DNA of 64,000 bases, taken from contig JADJXK010000001.1 of NCBI GenBank assembly GCA_016710325.1, positions 2,108,001 to 2,172,000 of the forward strand. The letters are read 5' to 3'. Within the stretch, counting starts at the first letter, position 1, and the number at the start of each line of letters is the position of its first letter. Of this stretch, positions 26,848 to 35,826 are shown one piece after another. This stretch comes from Candidatus Leptofilum proximum (GTDB lineage Bacteria > Chloroflexota > Anaerolineae > Promineifilales > Promineifilaceae). The notes beneath the pieces are model-generated. The model made no database searches and was not told where the DNA came from. It saw only the letters and a program-made list of their open reading frames with translations. The position numbers were made by a program, and so were the translations under genes.

Positions 26848-28158
26848 TCAAAACAGCCACCGCTGTTTGTTTTGTCTGCGGTGGGCGGCAATTCCTTTGG
26901 GCAAATGGTCCGTGACAGCTGGTTTTTGGCGAAGTCGCCCTGGTAAAGGGTAACTTTGCGGAAAAGGCAGACCGGCCAAAGCCCGACGGAAGCGGCCTGG
27001 GGTTGGTTGGGGATTTCTATCCCAGAACCCAGTTGGGATGGTTGGATGCAAGGCTGCCAATCCCGTCAGAATGGAACCGGCCAAGAGCACCAACTCTGGT
27101 AAGCGTTGACAAGTTTCCTGAGCAAAGACAAACTGGCGATGAGCCCCTACCATTTGCTTGCCCGCCAGCGGCAATTGCTCAATCGGCCAGCGGTCGGTGT
27201 AAAGGGCATGAACCGTCGGCGCTTGCAGTTTGACATTGGTGCCCACCAAAAGAGGGTCCTTATAGCGGGGGTCGCTGATGGCATAGATATCAAACAAGTC
27301 GGCCTCTGGGCTGGGTTGAACGTCAGGGCGCACCAGGTCATACCAGACGTTAGCGGTTATCGCCTCGCCTGTTGCCAATTGCCAGGTGACGGTCGCATCG
27401 GCTGGGGTCGCGGCGATTTCCCGTCCCTTGTAGCTTCGCACCCGTGGCCGGACGCGGCGACCGTAAGATGGCTTGACGCCTCTTTGCTCTGGGGTGTAGG
27501 CGATGTAGTTACGGCGGGCCGTGCCATTTTTGGCCAAGCGGACCAGGTAACGGGCCACTTTGGCCTGGTGGACATCTTTGAGCTTGAAGCCAGCGTCGGC
27601 CAGCAGGATTTCCAGCAAATCCAGGACACGAGCCGCTTTCTTGAGCAACGATTCCTTGAGCGCCGCTTCGCCAGGGTCTTGCGGATTCACCCGCACCATG
27701 TGGCTGGGCAAAGCGATGCGTTTGCCTTTCACCTGCCCCACCCGTGCAATCAGTCCCAAAATGACCGCCGGTAACGCTTTCTCGGCCACACTGTGATAAT
27801 ACTTGGAAGCCAACCCTTGCAGTTTGGGCCGCCAGAACGGGGTTGTGTCAATGGCCACCGCATAATAGCCTTCGTAACGACAAGGTTGCCATTGACGGGC
27901 TTGCATGTATTTATCCCACTCGACGATCAGTTCACTGATTTGCCACACCCCACTGCGCAAGGCAGCCCAGGCGCGTCGCACCGCCTCTTCGCCAATCCCG
28001 GTTGATTGCAAGGCTGGAAATAAAGCACCTCGATGCGTTAGCAAGGAACCGCTGACCAACATCCACAAAAAATGGAGCATGGCGAGATTGGTGCCAATGG
28101 GCAAGTTGGTTACAATTGCTATCAGAGCTGACATTGTTGGTTCTGTTACTGGTGGCAT
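26848..28158 (-). CDS. IS4-superfamily DDE transposase
   Basis: A 436-aa transposase from the ATG at 28158 (MPPVTEP), chosen because AAAGGA lies nine bases upstream; in-frame ATG and GTG codons further up (28200, 28224) are possible. The catalytic set is AIDTTPF (D), LADAGF (D) and a YREK signature, YTDRWPIEQLPLAGK, that is Y-2-R-3-E-6-K, diagnostic of the IS4 superfamily. The exact family within it is not certain; the 6-bp target duplication is compatible with several. The gene is intact and has no ACGGCCGT. Its start codon lies inside a perfect 11-bp hairpin, which may limit translation from read-through transcripts. Confidence 0.87.
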   Translation of the reverse strand: MPPVTEPTMSALIAIVTNLPIGTNLAMLHFLWMLVSGSLLTHRGALFPALQSTGIGEEAVRRAWAALRSGVWQISELIVEWDKYMQARQWQPCRYEGYYAVAIDTTPFWRPKLQGLASKYYHSVAEKALPAVILGLIARVGQVKGKRIALPSHMVRVNPQDPGEAALKESLLKKAARVLDLLEILLADAGFKLKDVHQAKVARYLVRLAKNGTARRNYIAYTPEQRGVKPSYGRRVRPRVRSYKGREIAATPADATVTWQLATGEAITANVWYDLVRPDVQPSPEADLFDIYAISDPRYKDPLLVGTNVKLQAPTVHALYTDRWPIEQLPLAGKQMVGAHRQFVFAQETCQRLPELVLLAGSILTGLAALHPTIPTGFWDRNPQPTPGRFRRALAGLPFPQSYPLPGRLRQKPAVTDHLPKGIAAHRRQNKQRWLF

Positions 28159-28206
28159 GTTCTGGTTTCCTTTTTGGTCGAAGGTTTTAACCAATAACAT
28201 GCCACC
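28151..28206 (-). promoter_or_regulatory. Hairpin sequestering the transposase start codon
   Basis: On the transcript, GGTGGCATGTT (28206-28196) pairs perfectly with AACATGCCACC (28161-28151), and the second arm contains the preferred ATG (28158-28156); AAAGGA sits in the loop beside it. Such fold-back structures in IS10 and IS50 transposase mRNAs block translation of transcripts that start outside the element. The effect here is inferred from the structure only. Confidence 0.5.
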
Positions 28207-28320
28207 AATTTTCTTTTTTGTCACATTTCACTTAGCGGAAAGTAGAGTACCTTAACAATTTCATAAAATCGTACCCCTAGTTTTGTAAACTTCTGTTCAG
28301 AGTTAAGAAGTAGGTGTGTC

Positions 28321-29625
28321 ATGAACAGAAGAGAACCTTTAACTGAAGCGGAAAAGGACTATATTTACGAGCAGAAACTGAGTGGACGTAAGCTGGCAGA
28401 TATTGCTGCGGAATTGGAATGTACCTACAGTACGGCCCGAAAGTGGTGGCGCTATCGTCGGGATGGGAGCAAGCCTCGGCCCCGTGGCCGACCGGCAAAA
28501 GGTGTGCTGAGCACCTATCCAGAGATGGTGCGCCAGAAAGCCATCGCCCTGAAACGGGCGTGTCCCCATCGCGGGCCAGCGATGATCCGGCTCGATTTGC
28601 AAACAGCCCTGGACCTGGATGAGGCAGAGTTGCCCAGCGTGTCCCGTTTGGCCGCTCTGTTCCAGGAGGCTTGTCCGGAAGCGGTACAAACCTATCGACC
28701 ACGACAATATCCTGAAACGTCGCCGACAACGGCTACCCAGCCGCATCAGATCTGGCAGATGGATGGCAAAGAGAAAGTGGCTATCGGGGAGAACGATGTC
28801 GCCACCGTCCTAAACATCCGTGACCCATACAGCGCGGTGATGATTGCCAGTCAAGCAACAATCACCACAACGGCCAAGGGCTGGCGCAAGTTAACCCTGG
28901 CAGAGGTGCAGAATGCCCTGCGTGAGGCTTTTCATCGTTGGGGTCGGCCGTTGGCCGTGCAAACGGATCGCGAAGTGGTGTACATCGGTGCCCCAGAACG
29001 GTACTTTCCCTCCCATTTCACCCTCTGGCTAATCGGTTTAGGCATTAGCCACAAGGTGATCCGCTTACGTCGCCCTACGGACCAGGGAGCGGTGGAACGT
29101 GAGCACCGCACGTTAGGCAACTGGCTTTGGGCGGACCACGAGTATGCGTCAGTCTCGGCCCTGCAGGCTGGCTTAGTTGAGATGAACGACTTGTACAATC
29201 ATCGTTATCCCGCCCGGACCAGACAGTGTGACCGACAGCCACCTTTGGTCGCCCATCCACAAGCGGTTCACTCGGGACGCACTTTCCATCCGGCTGCCGA
29301 GTGGGAGTTGTTTGACTTGGCTCGGGTAGACCGTTTCCTGGCAGCGCAAGTTTGGACGCGAAAAGCAAGTGAGACAGGCACCGTCAGCGTGGCTGCTCAT
29401 CCGTATCATTTGGGCCGCTGTTATGCGGGCCAAACAATATCGGTGACCTTTCTATCGGACAGCCGTTCTTTCCGTTTTGCAACGGAAAACGGTGACCTCA
29501 TCGACGAACGGCCAGCCAAAGGATTAAGTCAAGCGGACATCATTGGCTTGATGCCACTTGACCCTGACTGGCCTGTTTATCAAGCAGAATCGTTTCAACT
29601 GCCGTTACCTTTGGAAGGGGTATGA
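28321..29625 (+). CDS. IS481-like transposase (HTH + rve integrase core)
   Basis: A 434-aa protein. An N-terminal helix-turn-helix (about 8-45, GRKLADIAAELECTYSTAR) is followed by an AT-hook-like PRPRGRPAKG and an rve/DDE core with WQMDG (D148), VQTDREV (D216) and AVEREHRTL (E259). This set and order fit IS481-type transposases. The C-terminal part (about 330-434) is a beta domain seen in Mu-C-like or IS481 enzymes. The frame is intact. The left terminal repeat of the element is split, so the element as a whole may be immobile although its transposase could act in trans. Confidence 0.88.
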   Translation: MNRREPLTEAEKDYIYEQKLSGRKLADIAAELECTYSTARKWWRYRRDGSKPRPRGRPAKGVLSTYPEMVRQKAIALKRACPHRGPAMIRLDLQTALDLDEAELPSVSRLAALFQEACPEAVQTYRPRQYPETSPTTATQPHQIWQMDGKEKVAIGENDVATVLNIRDPYSAVMIASQATITTTAKGWRKLTLAEVQNALREAFHRWGRPLAVQTDREVVYIGAPERYFPSHFTLWLIGLGISHKVIRLRRPTDQGAVEREHRTLGNWLWADHEYASVSALQAGLVEMNDLYNHRYPARTRQCDRQPPLVAHPQAVHSGRTFHPAAEWELFDLARVDRFLAAQVWTRKASETGTVSVAAHPYHLGRCYAGQTISVTFLSDSRSFRFATENGDLIDERPAKGLSQADIIGLMPLDPDWPVYQAESFQLPLPLEGV

Positions 29626-29716
29626 TTTTATGAGATTGTAAAGGTACGAATTTACAGTAACTAACACACGCTTCACGTTTCACGCCAAACCCCACGAAAT
29701 CCCAAAGAGCCTAAAT

Positions 29717-29754
29717 AGATTACGCAGATTAAATCTTCTTAATCTGCGTAATCT
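29717..29754. repeat. Perfect 16-bp palindromic repeat downstream of argG
   Basis: AGATTACGCAGATTAA (29717-29732) and its exact complement (29739-29754) enclose a 6-nt loop. The motif family (AGATT, CGCAGATT, ATCTGCG) recurs at 32235-32284. It could end or protect the arg operon mRNA, though no T-run follows on the minus strand. Confidence 0.75.
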
Positions 29755-29796
29755 GTTGATAAAATCTTGTTTGCTTCTCCTGGTCCAGGTCGCGGA

Positions 29797-29844
29797 GTGG
29801 TAAAAAACGAAATGCCGTCTCAAAATGGTTCCGTTTTTTACCAC
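29797..29844. repeat. MITE-like inverted repeat
   Basis: GTGGTAAAAAACG (29797-29809) and its exact complement (29832-29844) are 13-bp arms around a 22-bp centre. It lies between the IS481-like element and argG. No coding capacity. The remainder of 29657-29912 holds GTTTCACG-type words and no gene. Confidence 0.6.
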
Positions 29845-29912
29845 CTGTGTTGCAACACTCAAACGGATCGTGGTTTTGTCCACGGTTTACCCCCAAGGGT
29901 GAGGATTGATCC

Positions 29913-31709
<1,797 letters not shown>

Positions 31710-31717
31710 AATTTTGA

Positions 31718-31776
31718 GCCACAGAGGAGACAGAGAGTATAGAGATTTTCTCTTTTTTCTCTGTGCCCTCTGTGGC
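31718..31776. repeat. CCACAGAGG palindromic dispersed repeat
   Basis: GCCACAGAGG (31718-31727) and CCTCTGTGGC (31767-31776) are perfect 10-bp arms with a pyrimidine-rich centre. A second copy with the same arms lies in front of argC (35431-35491). It fills the gap between the two GNAT genes. Confidence 0.75.
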
Positions 31777-31783
31777 AATCCCT

Positions 31784-32212
31784 TTATTCGTCGGAAATGA
31801 GGCGTTTGCCCAGGCTGATCACGTCGTCGATGTGGTAGCCGAGGTGGCCGTAAAATTGGATGACTGCCCGGTTGCTGCTGCGGACTTGCAGGTTGATTTT
31901 GGCACAGCCCAGGGCGGCCAGTCTGGCTTCTACCGCGGCCATCAAGGCACGGCCGATGCCCTGGTGCTGGCAGTTGGGTAACACGGCCAGGTAGTTGATC
32001 CAGCCGCGATGCCCCTCATAGCCGCCCATGACGGTGCCAGCGAGACGGCCGTTTACCTCCGCCACCAAAAACAGCTCAGGATTCACCTGCATTTTGCGGG
32101 CAATATCCTTGTGCGGATCGTTCCAGGGCACGGTCAGCCCACACGCTTCCCAAATGGCGACGACGGCGTCGCTGTCTGGCAAAATAAAGGGACGAATGGT
32201 TGGTTGCATCAT
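31784..32212 (-). CDS. GNAT acetyltransferase, YpeA-like
   Basis: A 142-aa single-domain GNAT. The acetyl-CoA loop is [12 protein letters not shown], preceded by the strand INYLAVLP, and the C-terminus has [22 protein letters not shown], the typical last GNAT motif. It has AGGAG five bases before the ATG at 32212. The sequence is close to the YpeA-like group, whose substrate is not established. Its place between argD and the NAGS-ArgG gene makes an amino-acid-related substrate possible. Confidence 0.85.
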   Translation of the reverse strand: MMQPTIRPFILPDSDAVVAIWEACGLTVPWNDPHKDIARKMQVNPELFLVAEVNGRLAGTVMGGYEGHRGWINYLAVLPNCQHQGIGRALMAAVEARLAALGCAKINLQVRSSNRAVIQFYGHLGYHIDDVISLGKRLISDE

Positions 32213-32234
32213 CTCTACTCCTGAAAAAAATAGA

Positions 32235-32284
32235 ACGCAGATTTACCTGATAAACATGATCAGGGAAATCAGGTAAATCTGCGT
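32235..32284. repeat. Perfect 17-bp palindrome between argD and the GNAT gene
   Basis: ACGCAGATTTACCTGAT (32235-32251) and its exact complement (32268-32284) enclose 16 nt that include a shorter alternative pairing. It lies in the gap between co-directional genes and would form a strong mRNA hairpin. Confidence 0.78.
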
Positions 32285-32301
32285 CCCATTTCTTTGCTTC
32301 C

Positions 32302-33504
32302 TCACGAAACTTCTTCCAGGCAGGCGGCGATGGTGGTTACGGCCGTATCAATTTCCGCCATGTTCACAATCAGCGGCGGGGCCAGGCGCAGCACGTTGTC
32401 CCCGGCGGTGAGGATGAGCACGCCTTTGTTTCGTGCCGCGGCCATGATCGGGGCAGCAGGCTGGTTAAGCGCCACGCCCAGCAGCAGCCCCTGGCCGCGT
32501 ACGTCGACAATTTGCTCCAGCTCCAACGTTTGCAGCCGGTGTTTGAGGTACGCGCCGTTTTCTTGCACTGACTGGAGAAACGGCCGTTGGTTGATCTTGT
32601 CAAACACCACGTTGGCCGCGGCACAGACCAATGGTCCGGCGGCAAAGGTGCTGCCGTGATCGCCCGGCTTGATGACCTCGGCGACGGCCTGGGTAACCAG
32701 TGCCGCGCCAATGGGCAGACCGCCCGCCAGCGGCTTGGCCAGCGTCATGACGTCTGGCGTCACGCCATACTGCTGGTAGGCCCACAGCGTGCCGGTGCGG
32801 CCCAGCCCACACTGCACCTCGTCGAAGATGAGCAGGGCGTGGTGCGCGTCACAGGCGGCGCGCAGACCTTGCAAAAATTCGGCCGTGGCCGGGTTAACGC
32901 CACCTTCGCCCTGGATTGGCTCGACGATGACGGCGCAGGTGTTGTCGTCGATGGCGGCCTGGGCAGCAGCCAGGTCGTTAAACGGCACAAAGGTGACGCC
33001 GGGCACCAGCGGGGCAAACGGTTCGCGGTACTGCGTTTTGTAGGTGGCGGACAGTGAACCCATGGTACGGCCGTGGAAGCCGCCGGTGAAGGCGACGATA
33101 TTTGTTTTTGAGATTGGAGAGTGGAGAGTGGAGATTCTGGATCTGGCGTATTTGCGGGCAAATTTGAGGGCGGCTTCGTTCGCTTCTGCGCCAGAGTTGC
33201 AGAAGAAGACCTTGTCGGCGAAGGAGTTCTCCACCAGCTTCTGGGCCAGCTGGGCCTGCGGCGCGCTGTGGAACAGGTTGCTGACGTGGGTGAGCTGGGC
33301 GGCTTGTTGGGATACGGCCGTTACCCACTCCGGATCGCTGTGCCCCAGCGAAGTCACGGCAATACCCGAGGTAAAATCGAGATACTTGTTGCCGTCACTG
33401 TCGTACAAATACATGCCCTCACCGTGGCTAAAAACGATGTCCGGCCGGTTGTACGTGTGCAAAACATAGTCCGCTTCCGCTTGAATAATTGCTTGTCTGT
33501 CCAT
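32302..33504 (-). CDS. argD: Acetylornithine aminotransferase
   Basis: A 400-aa class III PLP-dependent aminotransferase converting N-acetylglutamate semialdehyde and glutamate to N-acetylornithine. Visible motifs are FCNSGAEANEAALKFARKYA, GGFHGRTMGSLSAT, LLIFDEVQCGLGRTG (Asp binding the PLP nitrogen) and the lysine region TLAKPLAGGLPIGA. The ATG has AGGAGG eight bases upstream. An extra stretch, RSRISTLHSPISKTN, sits between FARKYA and IVAFTGGFHG, encoded by short tandem GGAGAGT-type repeats. Related enzymes have only a few residues there. The core is intact, so activity is likely. The gene lies between argB and the GNAT genes in the arg operon. Confidence 0.93.
   Translation of the reverse strand: MDRQAIIQAEADYVLHTYNRPDIVFSHGEGMYLYDSDGNKYLDFTSGIAVTSLGHSDPEWVTAVSQQAAQLTHVSNLFHSAPQAQLAQKLVENSFADKVFFCNSGAEANEAALKFARKYARSRISTLHSPISKTNIVAFTGGFHGRTMGSLSATYKTQYREPFAPLVPGVTFVPFNDLAAAQAAIDDNTCAVIVEPIQGEGGVNPATAEFLQGLRAACDAHHALLIFDEVQCGLGRTGTLWAYQQYGVTPDVMTLAKPLAGGLPIGAALVTQAVAEVIKPGDHGSTFAAGPLVCAAANVVFDKINQRPFLQSVQENGAYLKHRLQTLELEQIVDVRGQGLLLGVALNQPAAPIMAAARNKGVLILTAGDNVLRLAPPLIVNMAEIDTAVTTIAACLEEVS
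33109..33138. repeat. Short tandem repeat inside argD
   Basis: GAGATTGGAGAGTGGAGAGT and a following GGAGATT unit form degenerate direct repeats. They encode the extra S-I-P-S-H-L-T-S-I-like loop of ArgD. Similar ATTGGAGATTGGAG words lie at the argC start (35410-35425). Confidence 0.65.
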
Positions 33505-33524
33505 AAATTTCCTCCTGGAAGATC

Positions 33525-33582
33525 ATCCACAGATGACACAGATTTCCCAGATTAAGAATTTATATCTGTGTCATCTGTGGAT
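33525..33582. repeat. Perfect 19-bp palindrome between argB and argD
   Basis: ATCCACAGATGACACAGAT (33525-33543) and its exact complement (33564-33582) surround a 20-nt centre. The second arm touches the argB stop codon. It is the longest perfect palindrome of the arg operon and belongs to the CACAGAT family also seen at 13640. Confidence 0.8.
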
Positions 33583-34334
33583 TAAATCCTTGCCTCGTTG
33601 GTAAAAACTGTGCCGCTGCTGTTGACCAGTCCGGCCAGGTTGACAATTTGCGTTTGTGACACGCCCTGGGCGATGGTGGCCAGGGCGGCACGCACTTTGG
33701 GCACCATGCCGTCGGTGATGACGCCGTTGGTGATAAGCGTTTCGGTCTGGTCGGGCGTGAGATGGGGCAGTATCCGGCCGTCACACAACACCCCCGGCAC
33801 ATTGGACACAAACGTCAGCCGTTCGGCTTGCAGCGCCAGGGCCACGGCGCTGGCGGCATCGTCGGCATTGACGTTGTAGGTGCAGCCGTCATCGCCCAGC
33901 GAAAGGGGTGAGAGCACCACCGTCAGCCCCAGGCTGGTGAACTGGCGCAGCAGGTCGGTGCGCACCTGGCTGATCTCGCCCACGTAGCCGAGATCGGCCG
34001 TGGGATGCTGCTTCTTCAGGCAGCGTAAAATACCGCCGTCCACGCCGCTAAGACCAATGGCGTCTACCCCCGCCGCCAGCAGGGCGGTGACGATTTGTTT
34101 GTTGGTCTGGCCGCTCAGCGCCATCTGCACCACGCTGATCATCTCGCGGTCGGTGACGCGATGGCCGTCTACCTTGGTTGATTGCAGCCCCACTTTTTGC
34201 TCCAGGGCCACAATCGCTCGCCCGCCGCCATGCACGATGATGTGCGGGACGGCCGTTCGCGCCACATAATTCGCCAACCCGGCCAAAAATCCGGGATCAT
34301 CCAATTCATTGCCACCGATTTTTAATACTTGCAT
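33582..34334 (-). CDS. argB: Acetylglutamate kinase
   Basis: A 250-aa amino-acid kinase from the ATG at 34334 (MQVLKIGGNELDD), which has GAGGTG four bases upstream; an in-frame TTG at 34346 is less likely. Motifs are KIGGNE, IIVHGGG, DAIGLSGVDGG, YNVNADDAA and the C-terminal NLAG-type region (LVNSSGT). It phosphorylates N-acetylglutamate with ATP, the second step of arginine synthesis. The KIGGNELDD start resembles the LysZ/ArgB subgroup of Thermus and archaea, which use a carrier-bound substrate, but the ArgC and ArgD neighbours favour the arginine route. Co-transcribed with argC upstream and argD downstream. Confidence 0.92.
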   Translation of the reverse strand: MQVLKIGGNELDDPGFLAGLANYVARTAVPHIIVHGGGRAIVALEQKVGLQSTKVDGHRVTDREMISVVQMALSGQTNKQIVTALLAAGVDAIGLSGVDGGILRCLKKQHPTADLGYVGEISQVRTDLLRQFTSLGLTVVLSPLSLGDDGCTYNVNADDAASAVALALQAERLTFVSNVPGVLCDGRILPHLTPDQTETLITNGVITDGMVPKVRAALATIAQGVSQTQIVNLAGLVNSSGTVFTNEARI

Positions 34335-34365
34335 GTCACACCTCAAAAATGGGTTGGCGTGAAGA

Positions 34366-34396
34366 GTGAAACGTGATGATTTCCTTCACGTTTCAC
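34366..34396. repeat. GTGAAACGTGA palindrome between argB and argC
   Basis: GTGAAACGTGA (34366-34376) and TCACGTTTCAC (34386-34396) are exact 11-bp arms with a 9-nt loop, followed by another GTTTCAC. It is the same family as at 26661. Confidence 0.75.
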
Positions 34397-34399
34397 GTT

Positions 34400-35410
34400 T
34401 CACACTGTCAGGCCCGTCGTTTCCTCAATGCCAAACACCACATTCATGTTCTGCACCGCCTGTCCGGCCGCGCCTTTAACCAGGTTGTCGATGGCCGAAG
34501 TGATGACCAGGGTATTCCCGGCCAGCGTCAGGCCAATGGCGCAGCGGTTGGTGCGGGTGACGTGGGCCAGGGTGGCCAGTTCGCCGTCGGGCAGCAGGCA
34601 GATGAACGGCTCGTTGGCGTACATGGCGGTGAAATACGGGCGTATCTCTTCAAGCGTCACTCGCTCGACGAAGTTGACATAAATTGTTGATAAAATGCCC
34701 CGTTCTACCGGCAGCAGGTGCGGCGAAAAGATCAGCGGCGGTGTGTCTTGCCGGAACCAGCCCATCACCTGCTCAATTTCTGGCAGGTGGCGGTGGCTGC
34801 GGCCGATTTTGTAGGGGGAGAAGTTGTTGTGCGCCTCCACAAAGTGGGTGTTTTGTTTGGGTGTGCGGCCCGCGCCGGAAATGCCAGACTTGGCATCGGC
34901 GATGATCGGGCCGGTGATGGGCAGGTTTGAGGTGAGCAACGGCCGTAACGGCAGCAAAATGCTGGTGGGGTAGCAGCCGGGGGTGGCCACCAGCCTGGCG
35001 CCCGTCAGCTGGGCGCGGGTAAACTCGGTGAGCCCGTAGACCGCCTCGGCCAGCAAGTGCGGCGCGGGATGGGTTTTGTCGTACCAGCTGGCGTAGGTGT
35101 TGGCGTCTTTCAGGCGGAAGTCGGCGCTGAGATCAATCACGGTGACTCCGGCGGTGAGGGCGGTGACGGCCGTTTCTGCCGCCGCCGCGTGCGGCAGGCA
35201 CAAAAAAACCACATCTACCGCGTCCAGGGGCGCGTCTTCCCCTAAAATCAGCGGCAGATGTGGCGCCTGTGGGTACACATCGGACAGCTTCTGGCCCGCA
35301 AATGACTGCGACGTGGCAAAAACCACATCCACTTGCGGATGCCGCTGTAATAGTTTCACCAATTCATAGCCCGTATACCCCGTAGCCCCAAAAATGCCTG
35401 CTCTAATCAT
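34400..35410 (-). CDS. argC: N-acetyl-gamma-glutamyl-phosphate reductase
   Basis: A 336-aa protein, first structural gene of the arg operon, starting at the ATG at 35410 with GGAG seven bases upstream. NADP-binding GATGYTG lies at the N-terminus. The catalytic cysteine is in VATPGCYPTS. SPHLLPVERGIL and the GRSHRHLPEIEQ region match the family. It reduces acetylglutamyl phosphate to the semialdehyde. It follows the leader-peptide attenuator, which should control the whole downstream operon. Confidence 0.95.
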   Translation of the reverse strand: MIRAGIFGATGYTGYELVKLLQRHPQVDVVFATSQSFAGQKLSDVYPQAPHLPLILGEDAPLDAVDVVFLCLPHAAAAETAVTALTAGVTVIDLSADFRLKDANTYASWYDKTHPAPHLLAEAVYGLTEFTRAQLTGARLVATPGCYPTSILLPLRPLLTSNLPITGPIIADAKSGISGAGRTPKQNTHFVEAHNNFSPYKIGRSHRHLPEIEQVMGWFRQDTPPLIFSPHLLPVERGILSTIYVNFVERVTLEEIRPYFTAMYANEPFICLLPDGELATLAHVTRTNRCAIGLTLAGNTLVITSAIDNLVKGAAGQAVQNMNVVFGIEETTGLTV

Positions 35411-35430
35411 CTCCAATCTCCAATTTTTTG

Positions 35431-35491
35431 GCCACAGAGGAAACAGAGAAATAAGAGGTTTTTTCTCTGAGACCTCTGTGCCCTCTGTGGC
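35431..35491. repeat. CCACAGAGG palindromic repeat in the argC leader
   Basis: GCCACAGAGG (35431-35440) and CCTCTGTGGC (35482-35491) are 10-bp arms, with the same arms as at 31718. It lies between the attenuator terminator and the argC start, in the mRNA made after read-through. Confidence 0.75.
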
Positions 35492-35499
35492 AAAACCGC

Positions 35500-35537
35500 A
35501 AAAAAAAACCGCCAGACTCTCATGAAGTCTGGCGGTT
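35500..35537 (-). terminator. Attenuator terminator of the arg operon
   Basis: On the minus strand AACCGCCAGACT (35537-35526) pairs perfectly with AGTCTGGCGGTT (35518-35507) around a 7-nt loop, and a run of nine Ts (35508-35500) follows. It is placed 90 bp before argC, so it must be bypassed for the operon to be expressed. Confidence 0.92.
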
Positions 35538-35608
35538 CGGGTTGCGCGTGTCTTTCAGTTGACTCAGGCAAGCTCAAATACCAGACTAGGTATCTGGCGA
35601 CGGCGGCG
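35500..35608 (-). promoter_or_regulatory. Ribosome-mediated arginine attenuator
   Basis: Four segments on the minus strand can pair alternatively. Segment 1 is CCAGA (35597-35593), overlapping the last Arg codon of the leader. Segment 2 is AGTCTGG (35587-35581). Segment 3 is CCAGACT (35532-35526), the inner part of the terminator 5' arm. Segment 4 is the terminator 3' arm. Pairing 1:2 and 3:4 terminates; pairing 2:3 (7 bp, exact) prevents the terminator. A ribosome stalled on the Arg codons would cover segment 1 and free segment 2, so scarce charged Arg-tRNA allows read-through. The logic is that of trp and his leaders (established); its use here is inferred. Confidence 0.8.
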
Positions 35609-35647
35609 GATAACGCGAAGAGCTTGTGTGTCAAAAAATGTGTTCAT
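35564..35647 (-). CDS. Arginine-rich leader peptide of the arg operon
   Basis: A 27-codon frame, MNTFFDTQ..., with five Arg codons among residues 11-17 (RVIRRRR, codons CGC, CGC, CGC, CGT, CGC) and a TGA stop 26 nt before the terminator stem. It lies directly behind a good promoter, whose predicted start point is only a few bases before the ATG, so the mRNA may be almost leaderless; no Shine-Dalgarno is seen. The run of Arg codons immediately before the switching hairpin is the hallmark of an amino-acid-specific attenuator. The peptide itself probably has no function after translation. It is too short for standard gene calling. Confidence 0.78.
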   Translation of the reverse strand: MNTFFDTQALRVIRRRRQIPSLVFELA

Positions 35648-35656
35648 CGTGGCAGA

Positions 35657-35684
35657 AATTTAGCAGATAAATTTTGACTGTCAA
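35657..35684 (-). promoter_or_regulatory. Promoter of the arg operon
   Basis: Minus-strand TTGACA (35684-35679) and TAAATT (35662-35657) are separated by 16 bp, in an AT-rich context. The expected start point, about 35650, is just upstream of the leader ATG at 35647. Confidence 0.65.
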
Positions 35685-35826
35685 CGGCAAAATAAAAATT
35701 AGGAGATTTTGCCTAGAAATGGGGGAGGACTTTGGTTAATCTTGTCCAATTATTTAGCAAATGGAACGAATTGGTGGTGGGCGGGGTATTGGTGATAAAG
35801 TCTTTATGGCGCCAAAGGAGATGAAG

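Larger units (their letters stand above)
26729..28247 (-). mobile_element. IS4-like element inside the left repeat of the IS481-like element
   Basis: A 1519-bp element with 16-bp terminal inverted repeats, CTCTAGTTTCCGCTAA at 26729-26744 and its near-perfect complement at 28232-28247 (15 of 16 match). It is flanked on both sides by TACCTT (26723-26728 and 28248-28253), a 6-bp target duplication. Removing it restores the left repeat of the surrounding element, which proves the insertion order. Its transposase frame is intact. Confidence 0.88.
26713..29656 (+). mobile_element. IS481-like element, split by an IS4-like insertion
   Basis: The right end (29617-29656) and a reconstructed left end (26713-26728 joined to 28254-28277) are 40-bp inverted repeats agreeing at 35 positions, both starting TGTAA at the outer edge. 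The left repeat is interrupted after its 16th base by the IS4-like element. Without that insertion the element would be about 1.42 kb, a normal size. No clear target duplication was found at its outer edges. It contains the transposase gene at 28321-29625, which is intact. Confidence 0.82.
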
